Origin: Clostridia bacterium
GTDB taxonomy: Bacteria > Bacillota > Clostridia > Christensenellales > Borkfalkiaceae
Direction of reading: 5' to 3'
DNA length: 64,000 bases
Assembly: GCA_017625565.1 (NCBI GenBank)
Contig: JAGAKN010000008.1
Span: 1 to 64,000, forward strand
Part shown: one piece after another, positions 35,144 to 43,608 of the stretch
Layout of the letters: each line of letters begins with the position of its first letter
How positions within the stretch are numbered: position 1 is the first letter of the stretch
Translations under genes and position numbers: made by a program
Notes under the pieces: generated by a model
What the model saw: only the letters and a program-made list of their open reading frames with translations
Told to the model about the DNA's origin: nothing
Database searches by the model: none

Positions 35144-36427
35144 ATGAAAGACGTAAGAATAGAAACTAAATGCGTACAAGGCGGATATACCCCCGGCAAC
35201 GGCGAACCCCGTCAAATCCCCATTATCCAAAGTACGACGTTTAAATACGATACCAGCGAAGATATGGGCAAACTTTTCGACTTGGAAGCGAGCGGATATT
35301 TCTATTCCCGTTTGCAAAATCCAACTTGCGACACGGTCGCCAAGAAAATTTGCGAGTTGGAAGGCGGATCGATGGCGATGCTCCTTTCTTCGGGACAAGC
35401 CGCGTCCTTTTTCTCGATTTTTAACCTTGCAAACGCAGGCGATCACGTCGTCGCGTCCTCCGCGCTCTACGGCGGTACGTATAACCTGTTCGCCGTCACC
35501 ATGAAACGTATGGGGATCGAGTTTACCTTCGTCGACCCCGACTGTACGGACGAAACATTAGAAAACGCTTTCCGCCCGAACACCAAAGCAGTGTTTGGCG
35601 AAACGATTGCAAACCCCGCACTTACGGTGCTCGATATCGAACGGTTTGCGCGCGTTGCGCACGCACACGGCGTTCCCTTGATTATCGACAATACGTTTGC
35701 AACGCCCGTAAATTGTCGCCCGATTGAATTCGGCGCGGATATCGTCACCCATTCCACAACCAAATATATCGACGGTCACGGAGTTTCCGTCGGCGGTTGT
35801 ATCGTTGACGCAGGGAAATTCGATTGGATGGCGCACGCCGAGAAATTCCCTGGGCTTTGCACCCCCGACGAAAGTTATCACGGCATTACCTACGCCGAAA
35901 AATTCGGAAATGCAGGCGCGTTTATTACCAAAGCCACCGCGCAACTCATGCGCGACTTCGGTTGCACGCAATCCCCCCAAAACGCTTTCTATTTAAACTT
36001 GGGGCTAGAAAGCTTACACGTACGTATGGAACGGCATTGTTTGAACGCGAAAAAAGTAGCCGAATATTTAGAAAGCAACGAAAAAATCGCTTGGGTAAAC
36101 TCCCCTGCGCTTGCAACGAATAAGTATTATCCGCTCGTGCAAAAATATATGCCGAACGGGACTTGTGGGGTTGTGAGCTTCGGCGTCAAAGGCGGTCGCA
36201 AATCCGCGGAAAAGTTTATGAAAGCCTTAAAACTCATCGCGATCGAAACGCACGTTGCGGACGCGCGCTCTTGCTGTTTGCACCCTGCGAACGCTACCCA
36301 TCGCCAAATGAACGATCAAGAACTCGCCGCAGCGGGTATCCCTGCGGATTTGGTTCGCTTATCCTGCGGATTAGAACACTACGAAGATTTGATTGCGGAT
36401 ATCGAGCAAGCGCTCGCTACCCTGTAA
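35144..36427 (+). CDS. metY: O-acetylhomoserine sulfhydrylase
   Basis: 427 residues, Cys/Met metabolism PLP enzyme with the PLP lysine K207 in THSTTKYIDGHG. It joins O-acetylhomoserine and sulfide to give homocysteine. The length (about 425) and inserts such as GKFDW fit MetY better than MetB/MetC (about 380). The next gene makes its substrate, which supports the call. GGTAGGTGG precedes the ATG. Confidence 0.92.
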   Translation: MKDVRIETKCVQGGYTPGNGEPRQIPIIQSTTFKYDTSEDMGKLFDLEASGYFYSRLQNPTCDTVAKKICELEGGSMAMLLSSGQAASFFSIFNLANAGDHVVASSALYGGTYNLFAVTMKRMGIEFTFVDPDCTDETLENAFRPNTKAVFGETIANPALTVLDIERFARVAHAHGVPLIIDNTFATPVNCRPIEFGADIVTHSTTKYIDGHGVSVGGCIVDAGKFDWMAHAEKFPGLCTPDESYHGITYAEKFGNAGAFITKATAQLMRDFGCTQSPQNAFYLNLGLESLHVRMERHCLNAKKVAEYLESNEKIAWVNSPALATNKYYPLVQKYMPNGTCGVVSFGVKGGRKSAEKFMKALKLIAIETHVADARSCCLHPANATHRQMNDQELAAAGIPADLVRLSCGLEHYEDLIADIEQALATL

Positions 36428-36445
36428 GAAAAAAAGGACTACGTT

Positions 36446-37372
36446 ATGCCTATTAAAATCCCCGACAATTTGCCTGCGGTGAAAACGCTTGAAGGTGAGA
36501 ATATTTTCGTTATGACGGAACGACGCGCAATGACGCAAGATATCCGTCCGTTGAAAATACTCATTCTCAATTTGATGCCGAAAAAAATTGAAACGGAAAC
36601 ACAATTTGCTAGACTTCTCGGAAACACGCCGTTGCAAGTCGAAATGGAACTCATTCACACTTCCACCCACCGTTCCAAGAACGTTGCGGAAGAGCATTTG
36701 CTTGCCTTTTACAAGACCTTTGACGACGTCAAGGAACGCAATTTCGACGGTATGGTGATCACGGGCGCACCTGTGGAGCATATGGCGTTTGAAGAAGTGG
36801 AATATTGGCAGGAACTTTGCGAGATTATGGAATGGTCGAAAACGCACGTGCATAGCGTTCTCCACGTTTGTTGGGGCGCGCAAGCCGGGCTGTATTACCA
36901 TTACGGTATTAAAAAATACGGCGTTCCTGAAAAGTTGTTCGGGGTATTCCCCCACCAAGTCGAGTATAAACAATCTATGCTCTTCCGTGGCTTTGACGAT
37001 ACGTTCATGGTACCGCAATCCCGGCACACGACGATTTTACGCCAAGACGTGGAAGAATGTCCCGCTCTTAAAATTTTGGCGTCGTCGGAGCGTACGGGCG
37101 TGTACGCGATCATGACCAAAAACGGTAGACAAATTTTCATTACGGGCCATTCCGAATACGATGCGGACACCTTAAAAAACGAATATCTTCGTGACCTTTC
37201 GCAAGGCAAACCCATTCGCGTGCCCGAGAACTATTTCCCGAATGACGACGCAACGAAAGCTCCCTTGGTATCTTGGCGCGGACATGCGCATTTACTCTTC
37301 TCGAATTGGTTGAATTATTTCGTTTACCAAAGCACCCCTTACGACATTAAAAACGTACAAAAAGGCGAGTGA
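36446..37372 (+). CDS. metA: Homoserine O-acetyltransferase, MetA family
   Basis: 308 residues. Catalytic Cys142 in [11 protein letters not shown]. Glu at position 111 ([10 protein letters not shown]) is the residue that in studied MetA proteins selects acetyl-CoA; a Gly there selects succinyl-CoA. So the product should be O-acetylhomoserine, the substrate of MetY just upstream. AAGGA precedes the ATG. The stop codon lies in the loop of a hairpin at 37361-37383. Confidence 0.94.
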   Translation: MPIKIPDNLPAVKTLEGENIFVMTERRAMTQDIRPLKILILNLMPKKIETETQFARLLGNTPLQVEMELIHTSTHRSKNVAEEHLLAFYKTFDDVKERNFDGMVITGAPVEHMAFEEVEYWQELCEIMEWSKTHVHSVLHVCWGAQAGLYYHYGIKKYGVPEKLFGVFPHQVEYKQSMLFRGFDDTFMVPQSRHTTILRQDVEECPALKILASSERTGVYAIMTKNGRQIFITGHSEYDADTLKNEYLRDLSQGKPIRVPENYFPNDDATKAPLVSWRGHAHLLFSNWLNYFVYQSTPYDIKNVQKGE

Positions 37373-37383
37373 TACTCGCCTTT
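37356..37383 (-). terminator. Hairpin over the metA stop codon; second terminator for tcdA
   Basis: AAAGGCGAGT-GAT-ACTCGCCTTT with an A-run on the plus side that is a T-run for the minus strand. It overlaps the last codons and stop of metA. Confidence 0.7.
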
Positions 37384-37392
37384 CGTATAGAA

Positions 37393-37434
37393 AAACTCCG
37401 CCGTTGCAAAGCTTTGCAACGGCGGAGTTTGTTT
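37393..37434. terminator. Bidirectional terminator between metA and tcdA
   Basis: A perfect 38-base palindrome centred on GCAAAGCTTTGC, ending GGAGTTTGTTTT on the plus side. Confidence 0.92.
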
Positions 37435-38129
37435 TATGATTGTATCAAATCTTTGATTACTTCGCCTGCGATAATCAAGCCGACGACGGACGGAACGAAT
37501 GCTACGCTCCCCGGCGACGGTTTTTCCGCGCCTTCTTCTTGCGTTTCCACCTTGAACGGTTCTTCTTTCGAATAGACGACTTTTACGTGCTCGATCGCAC
37601 GTTTTTTAAGCTCTCTACGCATCACTCTTGCCAACGGACAAACGGTCGTTTTAGGCAAATCCGTCACTTCAAATTTCGTCGGATCGAGCTTATTACCCGC
37701 ACCCATGGACGAGATGACGGGGATTTTCGCTTGTTTTGCGCGGACGATTAACTCGATCTTTCCAGTCACCGTATCGATTGCATCCACGACGTAATCGTAA
37801 GACGAAAAATCAAACTCCGACGCGGTTTCGGGCAGATAAAACAGGTTTCGAACCCGAACAACGGCGCTTGGATTGATGTCTTTGATACGCTCCGCCATCA
37901 CTTCCGTTTTGTATCTACCAACTGTAGAATGCAGGGCAATAATTTGTCGATTGATATTCGAAAGGCTTACGACGTCTTTGTCCACAAGCTCCAAATACCC
38001 AACGCCACTTCGGGCAAGCGCTTCACAAACGTACCCGCCTACTCCACCGACGCCGAATACCGCCACCCGGGCTTTTTTCAGTTTTTCCACGTTTTCTTTT
38101 CCTAAAAGCATTTCCGTCCTTGAAAACAT
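37434..38129 (-). CDS. tcdA: tRNA threonylcarbamoyladenosine dehydratase
   Basis: 231 residues, an E1-like ThiF/MoeB fold enzyme that cyclises t6A37 of tRNA to ct6A using ATP. Nucleotide loop VFGVGGVGGYV near residue 25, then LVDKDVVSLSNINRQI. Slightly shorter than the E. coli enzyme (268). AAGGAG precedes the ATG, 9 bases after the anchored hydrolase gene, so the two are probably cotranscribed. Confidence 0.9.
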   Translation of the reverse strand: MFSRTEMLLGKENVEKLKKARVAVFGVGGVGGYVCEALARSGVGYLELVDKDVVSLSNINRQIIALHSTVGRYKTEVMAERIKDINPSAVVRVRNLFYLPETASEFDFSSYDYVVDAIDTVTGKIELIVRAKQAKIPVISSMGAGNKLDPTKFEVTDLPKTTVCPLARVMRRELKKRAIEHVKVVYSKEEPFKVETQEEGAEKPSPGSVAFVPSVVGLIIAGEVIKDLIQS

Positions 38130-38138
38130 CCTTACTCC

Positions 38139-39338
38139 TTACGGGTTCGATGCCCAAGCATCCGGACAAACCCTGTTGTTTTTAAACCATTCGGTATCTT
38201 TCAATAACGTCGCGTTGTTGGAACAATGCACTTTGACTTCACCGTTCTGCACGCGCACGACGATATTCCCGTTCATGGATTCGTAGCCTGCTTCCGTGCT
38301 GTTTGCAAGCGTCGTCACGTATATGTTTTGCGTATACTTCGCTACTCTGTCAACAAATAACTGCGTCGGGAAGGTGTTTTCAGGTTTTGCGCCATATTCG
38401 TCACTACCAGCGCAACAGCATACGCATACGATATCCGGCTGAATTACGGACAACAGCGCGTCTGTACTCGACGTTTTACTGCCGTGATGTCCGCCCTTGA
38501 AAAGGGTGCATTTCGGCAAGTCGTTTTTCGCAACCAACGACGCCTCGCCATCCTTTTCCAAATCGCCCGTGAACAGGTAATTCCGTTCTCCGCCTGCGTA
38601 GCTTTCCGTCAAGAGCATACAAACGGAATAATCGTTTTCGTCCGAAGTGCTTTTTTCGTAAAACTCTTGGTACAAGAAATGCATCGTAATCCCTTCGCCG
38701 AGCGTATAACTTCTTTGCGCGCCGTTCACGCCGTTCCAACATTCTAATGCGGTGTAATGGACTGCACCAAGCGCTACTTCCGCCGTCCGCGCATCGACGT
38801 ATTTATTGTATACCGACGTGTTCTTGTTCGTTTTGGGGAAATCGATAATCGTACCACATTCGAACGCAGTGAAAACCCCAGGGAACGCCGCGATATGGTC
38901 TTGGTCGGCGTGCGTTGCAATAACGTATTCCAACTTCCCGTCCGTGCAGAAATTGTTCACGTACGAAATAATCGTTTCCGCGGAAGTTGCGCGCGAGCCT
39001 GCATCGATCAGCACTTCGGTATCGCCGACCTTGATCAACGTACTATCGCCTGTATATTTATTGCCAAGCTCTAAAAAGTGAATACTTAACGTATCGCCTT
39101 TAATCGACGTAATCACTTCTTCGGTGAACGGACCACCAACGCCGTCTACGTCCGCACCCGAACTTTGCGAGCTAGAGTTGTCGAGAAACGGGATATGAAT
39201 GATCTTCTTTTTATGTAAAACGTACGCCACGACGAGCGCAACAATCAGCAAAACGACGATCGTGAAGAACACGGGCGCTGTTTTTGCCGCTTTCTTGATT
39301 TGTCTTTGTTGTTTTTTTGTAATTCTTCTTTTCGCCAT
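38139..39338 (-). CDS. Membrane-anchored ComEC-like metallo-beta-lactamase-fold hydrolase
   Basis: 399 residues. Very basic N-terminus (MAKRRITKKQQRQIKK), one membrane helix at about 25-43, then an extracellular MBL domain with metal motif ATHADQDHIAAF and a GGHHGSKTSS region, as in the C-terminal domain of the competence protein ComEC. No ComEC channel is present. Four Cys in VCVCCCAG near residue 315 are unusual for an exported domain. Possibly a surface nuclease or phosphodiesterase; substrate unknown. The gene starts about 20 bases after a terminator and no own promoter was recognised. Confidence 0.85.
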   Translation of the reverse strand: MAKRRITKKQQRQIKKAAKTAPVFFTIVVLLIVALVVAYVLHKKKIIHIPFLDNSSSQSSGADVDGVGGPFTEEVITSIKGDTLSIHFLELGNKYTGDSTLIKVGDTEVLIDAGSRATSAETIISYVNNFCTDGKLEYVIATHADQDHIAAFPGVFTAFECGTIIDFPKTNKNTSVYNKYVDARTAEVALGAVHYTALECWNGVNGAQRSYTLGEGITMHFLYQEFYEKSTSDENDYSVCMLLTESYAGGERNYLFTGDLEKDGEASLVAKNDLPKCTLFKGGHHGSKTSSTDALLSVIQPDIVCVCCCAGSDEYGAKPENTFPTQLFVDRVAKYTQNIYVTTLANSTEAGYESMNGNIVVRVQNGEVKVHCSNNATLLKDTEWFKNNRVCPDAWASNP

Positions 39339-39356
39339 ACGCTACTCCTATTTTTT

Positions 39357-39390
39357 GAAAAAGCCACTGTCGTTTTCGGCAGTGGCTTTC
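39357..39390 (-). terminator. Terminator of the pfl operon
   Basis: AAAGCCACTG/CAGTGGCTTT stem with T-run on the minus strand, just after the glycyl-radical subunit gene. Confidence 0.88.
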
Positions 39391-39409
39391 AAGCTAGTTC
39401 ATCTCCGCT

Positions 39410-39643
39410 TTACATCGATTCGTGGATGGTTCTGGAAATAACGTCATCTTGCTGTTCCTTCGTCAGCTTAATGAAGTTTACTGCATAACCGGAAACGCGA
39501 ATCGTGAGTTGGGGATATTTTTCAGGATGCGCTTGCGCGTCCAACAACGTTTCGCGATTGAAAACGTTTACGTTAAGGTGGTGACCGCCGTCGCCGACGT
39601 ACCCGTCTAACATACTTACCAAATTATCAACTCTGTTCGACAT
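39410..39643 (-). CDS. Separate glycyl-radical domain of pyruvate formate-lyase
   Basis: 77 residues, matching only the C-terminal end of pyruvate formate-lyase: [16 protein letters not shown], then [21 protein letters not shown] sequence with the radical Gly at residue 52, and [17 protein letters not shown]. Own AAAGGAG and ATG, 83 bases after the stop of the large subunit gene. In most bacteria this segment is fused to the large subunit. GrcA/YfiD and phage Y06I are spare parts added to a full-length enzyme, but here the large subunit lacks the domain, so this protein must be an obligatory subunit. It would be activated by PflA, encoded in the same operon. Confidence 0.93.
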   Translation of the reverse strand: MSNRVDNLVSMLDGYVGDGGHHLNVNVFNRETLLDAQAHPEKYPQLTIRVSGYAVNFIKLTKEQQDDVISRTIHESM

Positions 39644-39681
39644 AATATTATCTCCTTTATTTTATATTTATTCCTTACGAC

Positions 39682-39699
39682 GGACGGTTTGTGCCGTCC
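39682..39699 (-). other. Hairpin between the two pyruvate formate-lyase genes
   Basis: GGACGG-TTTGTG-CCGTCC, a 6-pair stem in the 83-base gap, without a following T-run. It might set mRNA stability or subunit ratio rather than terminate. Confidence 0.5.
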
Positions 39700-39726
39700 A
39701 TCGCATATTGGACTTTTTTCTCTCGA

Positions 39727-41760
39727 TTAGTCTTCTTTACCAAGCGAGTTCGGGGTGATCGAGAAGGTGTTCGAAATACCGTCTCTCGAATATTCGTACG
39801 GCAATTTTGCAACCGATTCCAACGAAGCCAACGCGCCGTTCGAATCTCTACCGTGCATCGGGTTTGCACCGGGTGCAAGCGGAGTACCACCGCGTCTACC
39901 GTCGGGCGTATTCCCCGTCTTCTTACCGTATACGACGTTGGACGTAATTGTCAAGATCGACGTCGTGGGAACGCTTTCGCGATAGGTGTAATGGCTCTTC
40001 ACCTTTTTCATAAAGGTCTTTAACAACCAAACCGCCAATTCGTCCGCTCTGTCGTCGTTGTTGCCGTATTTCGGGAACTCCCCTTCGATACGGAAGTCTA
40101 CTACGATGCCGTCTTCATTGCGGATGGGGTATACTTTCGCATACTTGATCGCCGACAAGGAGTCCGCCGCGCAGGAAAGACCAGCAATCCCCGTTGCGAA
40201 GAAACGACGTACTTTCGTATCGTGCAACGCCATTTCCAAGGATTCATAGCAGTATTTATCGTGCATATAGTGAATAACGTTGAGCGTATTTACGTACAAT
40301 TCCGCAAGCCACGTCATCATATTTTCGAATTTTGCTTTTACGTCTTCGAAATCCAACGCGTCGTTCGACGTAATCGGCATAAATTCGGGGGAAACTTGCA
40401 TAGGTTTGCCCGTCTTCTTGTCTTTCATCAACTCGTCTTTACCACCGTTGATTGCGTAGAGCAAGCACTTCGCCAAGTTTGCTCTTGCGCCGAAGAATTG
40501 CATATCCTTACCTACGCGCATACAGCTTACGCAACAAGCGATACAGTAATCGTCACCCATTTCCGGACGCATCAAATCGTCGCTTTCGTATTGAATCGAC
40601 GACGTACGGATGGAAATTTCCGCACAGTATCTCTTGAACGCCAAAGGCAATCTCTTCGACCAAAGAACGGTAAGGTTGGGTTCGGGTGCAGGCCCAAGGT
40701 TGTCGAGCGTATGCAAGATACGGAACGAGCTCTTAGTGACAAGCGATCTGCCGTCTACGCCCATACCACCGATAACTTCGGTCACCCACGTCGGGTCGCC
40801 GGAGAACAATTCGTTGTATTCCTTCGTTCTCATGAATTTCACGATACGAAGCTTCATAATGAAGTGATCGATAAATTCTTGCGCTTGCGATTCGGTAATC
40901 AAGCCTTTTGTAAGGTCACGTTCGATATAGATATCCAAGAACGTGCTGTTTCTACCGATGGACATTGCCGCGCCGTTTTGATCTTTTACTGCGCCGAGAT
41001 ACCCAAAGTACAACGCTTGGATCGCTTCTTGCGCCGTCGTAGCGGGTTGGGAAATATCGCAACCGTAGCTTGCAGCCATTTCTTTCAAAGCTTTGAGTGC
41101 CTTAATTTGTTCGGATACTTCTTCGCGATCGCGTACCTTTTCAGGGGTCATCGCGCCACTCATACCCAGCTTATCTTCTTCTTTCTTCTTGATTAAGTAG
41201 TCTACACCGTACAACGCTACACGACGGTAGTCGCCTACGATTCTACCACGGCCATAGCCGTCGGGAAGCCCCGTCAAGATATGCGCGGAACGCGCCGCAC
41301 GCATTTCCGGAGTATACGCATCAAATACGCCTTCGTTATGCGTCTTGCGATACTTCGAGAAAATTTCTTTTACGGAATCGTCCAATTCGTAGCCGTAGAT
41401 TTGAAGCGCGCTTTCGGAGATACGGATACCGCCGAAAGGTTGCAAGGAACGCTTGAACGGTTCGTCCGTTTGCAAACCGACGATCTTTTCCAAATCCTTA
41501 TCAAGATACCCTGCACCGTGGGACGTGAGCGTGGAAACGATCTTCGTATCCGCGTTTAATACGCCACCTGCTTCGCGTTCTTTTTTGGATAAATCACAAA
41601 CGATTTTCCAAAGTTTTTTCGTCGCTTCCGTTGCAGGAGCAAGGAAAGCCGAGTCGCCTTCATACGGCGTGTAGTTGCGTTGAATGAAATCACGTACGTC
41701 TACTTCGTCGTTAGACCATTTACCGGGAACAAATCCTTCCCAACCTTTGTATTGCATCAT
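39727..41760 (-). CDS. pflB: Pyruvate formate-lyase large subunit lacking its glycyl-radical domain
   Basis: 677 residues; full-length enzymes are about 740-760. It cleaves pyruvate with CoA to acetyl-CoA and formate. The catalytic Cys pair is C409-C410 in [13 protein letters not shown], which supports pyruvate formate-lyase rather than another glycyl-radical enzyme. The protein ends with [15 protein letters not shown], exactly where the normal enzyme continues into its glycyl-radical domain. The missing part is encoded by the next gene (39410-39643). A proper stop, an intergenic hairpin and a new ribosome binding site argue against a sequencing frameshift. AGGAG lies 7 bases before the ATG. 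Confidence 0.95.
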   Translation of the reverse strand: MMQYKGWEGFVPGKWSNDEVDVRDFIQRNYTPYEGDSAFLAPATEATKKLWKIVCDLSKKEREAGGVLNADTKIVSTLTSHGAGYLDKDLEKIVGLQTDEPFKRSLQPFGGIRISESALQIYGYELDDSVKEIFSKYRKTHNEGVFDAYTPEMRAARSAHILTGLPDGYGRGRIVGDYRRVALYGVDYLIKKKEEDKLGMSGAMTPEKVRDREEVSEQIKALKALKEMAASYGCDISQPATTAQEAIQALYFGYLGAVKDQNGAAMSIGRNSTFLDIYIERDLTKGLITESQAQEFIDHFIMKLRIVKFMRTKEYNELFSGDPTWVTEVIGGMGVDGRSLVTKSSFRILHTLDNLGPAPEPNLTVLWSKRLPLAFKRYCAEISIRTSSIQYESDDLMRPEMGDDYCIACCVSCMRVGKDMQFFGARANLAKCLLYAINGGKDELMKDKKTGKPMQVSPEFMPITSNDALDFEDVKAKFENMMTWLAELYVNTLNVIHYMHDKYCYESLEMALHDTKVRRFFATGIAGLSCAADSLSAIKYAKVYPIRNEDGIVVDFRIEGEFPKYGNNDDRADELAVWLLKTFMKKVKSHYTYRESVPTTSILTITSNVVYGKKTGNTPDGRRGGTPLAPGANPMHGRDSNGALASLESVAKLPYEYSRDGISNTFSITPNSLGKED

Positions 41761-41827
41761 AGTAAAACTCCTATAAAATATTTTTTCTTCCTATATTCGC
41801 GCCCGTTGAAAGGCGTTTTTTCCGTGT

Positions 41828-42148
41828 TTATTGTTTCAAAGCCTTGCGCTCTTCTAATTTAGCGTCCAACCAAATTTCCAAAATCTCTTCAGGTTGAAAT
41901 CCCGAACAACGCGCAAAAATTTCCCCGTCGTCCATCAACAAAATTGTGGGCACTTTCACTACTTCCCATTCTTCCATAAGCTCCGTCGTGGAATAATCCG
42001 CTTCCACGTGCACGAGCCGTACGTCCGACCGAGCCGAACAAAGTTCTTGCAAAATGGGCATCAACGTCAAACAATTCGCGCAAGATTCTCCGCTGATTTC
42101 TACACAACAAAGCCCTTGTAATTGCGATTTGTAATCCTTTACGTTCAT
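41828..42148 (-). CDS. Thioredoxin-like protein with CANC active site
   Basis: 106 residues with a thioredoxin fold: GESCANCLTLMPILQEL holds the CxxC (CANC instead of CGPC), and VVKVPTILLMDDGE holds the cis-Pro loop. Two more Cys (CC) sit near residue 15. It overlaps pflA by 4 bases (ATGA) and precedes pflB, so it is made together with the formate-lyase system. It may keep the catalytic Cys pair reduced or act in protection from oxygen; that role is inference from position. Confidence 0.88.
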   Translation of the reverse strand: MNVKDYKSQLQGLCCVEISGESCANCLTLMPILQELCSARSDVRLVHVEADYSTTELMEEWEVVKVPTILLMDDGEIFARCSGFQPEEILEIWLDAKLEERKALKQ

Positions 42149-42879
42149 ACTTCTCCTTCTCCGCGCAAAATGCGTTTCGCTTTCAATACGTTCTCTTTTG
42201 TCGGCGCTTCCACGTCCTTGAAAGGATATTCCAACCCCAACTTTTCGTACTTGACTACCCCCAACGTATGATAAGGCAACACTTCCACTTTTTCCACCGT
42301 ATCGAGCGTGTCCAAGAACGCGCGCGTACGTTGTAAACTATCTTCCGAATCGGTATACCCTGGCACAAGCACTTGCCGAATCCACATCTTTTTGCCGTTC
42401 TCGCTTAAGAATTTCGCAAAATCCAACGTATTCCGATTGCTGTGCCCCGTCAACTTTTTACAAGCGTCTTCATCGATATGCTTGATATCGAGCAGGAATA
42501 AATCGGTCACTTCTGCAAGCGCTTCGTGCTTTTTCACACACTCCGCATCCGAGCCCCGAAAGGTAATCCCCGAAGTATCGACGCAGGTATGCACGCCTTT
42601 CGATTTGAGCAATTTGAAAAGCTCGATCACAAAATCGATTTGCAAAAGCGGTTCGCCACCCGTGACGGTCACCCCCCCTTTGTCGCCGAAATAATTGCGG
42701 TATTTTAACGCGCGGACAAACACTTCGTCGGCGGTATATTCCTGTCCACCGTGTCCCCACGTGTCGGGATTGTGACAGTACAGACACCGCAACGGACAAC
42801 CTTGTAAAAAAACTACAAACCGAATCCCCGGCCCGTCTACCGTACCGAAAGATTCAAATGAATGAATGCGTCCCGTCAT
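42145..42879 (-). CDS. pflA: Pyruvate formate-lyase activating enzyme
   Basis: 244 residues, radical-SAM enzyme with CPLRCLYCHNPDTW (the CxxxCxxC cluster motif) near residue 29. It generates the glycyl radical on the separate 77-residue subunit. N-terminal SFESFGTVDGPGIRFVVFLQGC is typical of PflA. First gene of the operon pflA-trx-pflB-glycyl subunit. Confidence 0.95.
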   Translation of the reverse strand: MTGRIHSFESFGTVDGPGIRFVVFLQGCPLRCLYCHNPDTWGHGGQEYTADEVFVRALKYRNYFGDKGGVTVTGGEPLLQIDFVIELFKLLKSKGVHTCVDTSGITFRGSDAECVKKHEALAEVTDLFLLDIKHIDEDACKKLTGHSNRNTLDFAKFLSENGKKMWIRQVLVPGYTDSEDSLQRTRAFLDTLDTVEKVEVLPYHTLGVVKYEKLGLEYPFKDVEAPTKENVLKAKRILRGEGEV

Positions 42880-42923
42880 GCTACACCCGTACGTCTACTT
42901 TCCTTACCTTTATTCCATAGATT

Positions 42924-42952
42924 ATTATAGCAAAGCCATCTCTCTTTGTCAA
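42924..42952 (-). promoter_or_regulatory. Sigma-A promoter of the pfl operon
   Basis: TTGACA (42947-42952), a 17-base spacer and TATAAT (42924-42929) on the minus strand. An ATG-GAA-TAA mini-ORF starts at 42918, within one base of the predicted start site. Confidence 0.9.
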
Positions 42953-43024
42953 GCTTTTCGAATAAATTTTTTGCCCTTTTTCAATATTTATTAGGATTTA
43001 GTCTTATTTTTATCCGAAGATATA

Positions 43025-43060
43025 AAAAAGGAAGTTCTAGACTTCCAAAACTTCCCTTTT
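43025..43060 (-). terminator. Terminator of the glycosyltransferase operon
   Basis: GGAAGTT/AACTTCC stem followed by TTTTTT on the minus strand after the GtrA-like gene. Confidence 0.75.
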
Positions 43061-43585
43061 TTACGATTTAAAGATTAAAAGTTTTCTTCCCGTGTAATTA
43101 AACACGAGCACGATACACGTCATAATCATTTTTGACAACCACTTCGTCCACGACGTACGGAAAAATTCCGTTTCGCCAAAGAGCGTAATTTGGGGAAGGA
43201 ACTCCACCAAGAGCACAACGCCGATTTCCGTAATCGCGAGCCCGATTAAGCCAATCACCGTAAAGACGAAGAAGGATTTTTTCGTCGCGACGGTGTCCTT
43301 ATCTCGAACTTGTCGGAACACGAAACGGACGGACAAAATCCAGTTAACGGCAAGCCCTACGCAAAAACCCAACGCAGTCGCGATGACGAGCGCGACAATC
43401 CCCCAAGTCTTGCCTGAAAAGGGCAATAACGGCAACAACCAGCCGTCAAACAGCCAAAAGACGAGATAATCGACGACCGTAGCCGTACCCCCGACCAACA
43501 AAAAGCGGAAGATTTCCCAAAATAATTGTTTTTTCGTTTGTTTTACGTGTTCCCCGTTTTCACAAACGGTTTTCTTCGTTTCCAT
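43061..43585 (-). CDS. GtrA-like membrane protein
   Basis: 174 residues, four membrane helices with the GtrA motif FRFLLVGGTATVVDYLVFW and ALGFCVGLAVNWILSVRFVF. GtrA proteins are thought to help move or present lipid-linked sugars. Here it ends an operon with a GT-C glycosyltransferase and an FAD enzyme. AAGGA precedes the ATG. Its substrate cannot be told from sequence. Confidence 0.92.
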   Translation of the reverse strand: METKKTVCENGEHVKQTKKQLFWEIFRFLLVGGTATVVDYLVFWLFDGWLLPLLPFSGKTWGIVALVIATALGFCVGLAVNWILSVRFVFRQVRDKDTVATKKSFFVFTVIGLIGLAITEIGVVLLVEFLPQITLFGETEFFRTSWTKWLSKMIMTCIVLVFNYTGRKLLIFKS

Positions 43586-43608
43586 ATACTTTTTTCCTTA
43601 TCTAAATC

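Noticed and set aside
39644..39726. Frameshift or sequencing error splitting pyruvate formate-lyase
   Set aside because: A true stop codon, 83 bases of non-coding DNA with a hairpin, and a new AAAGGAG plus ATG separate the genes; no frame joins them.
40222..41196. 324-codon open frame antisense to pflB
   Set aside because: Shadow of pflB.
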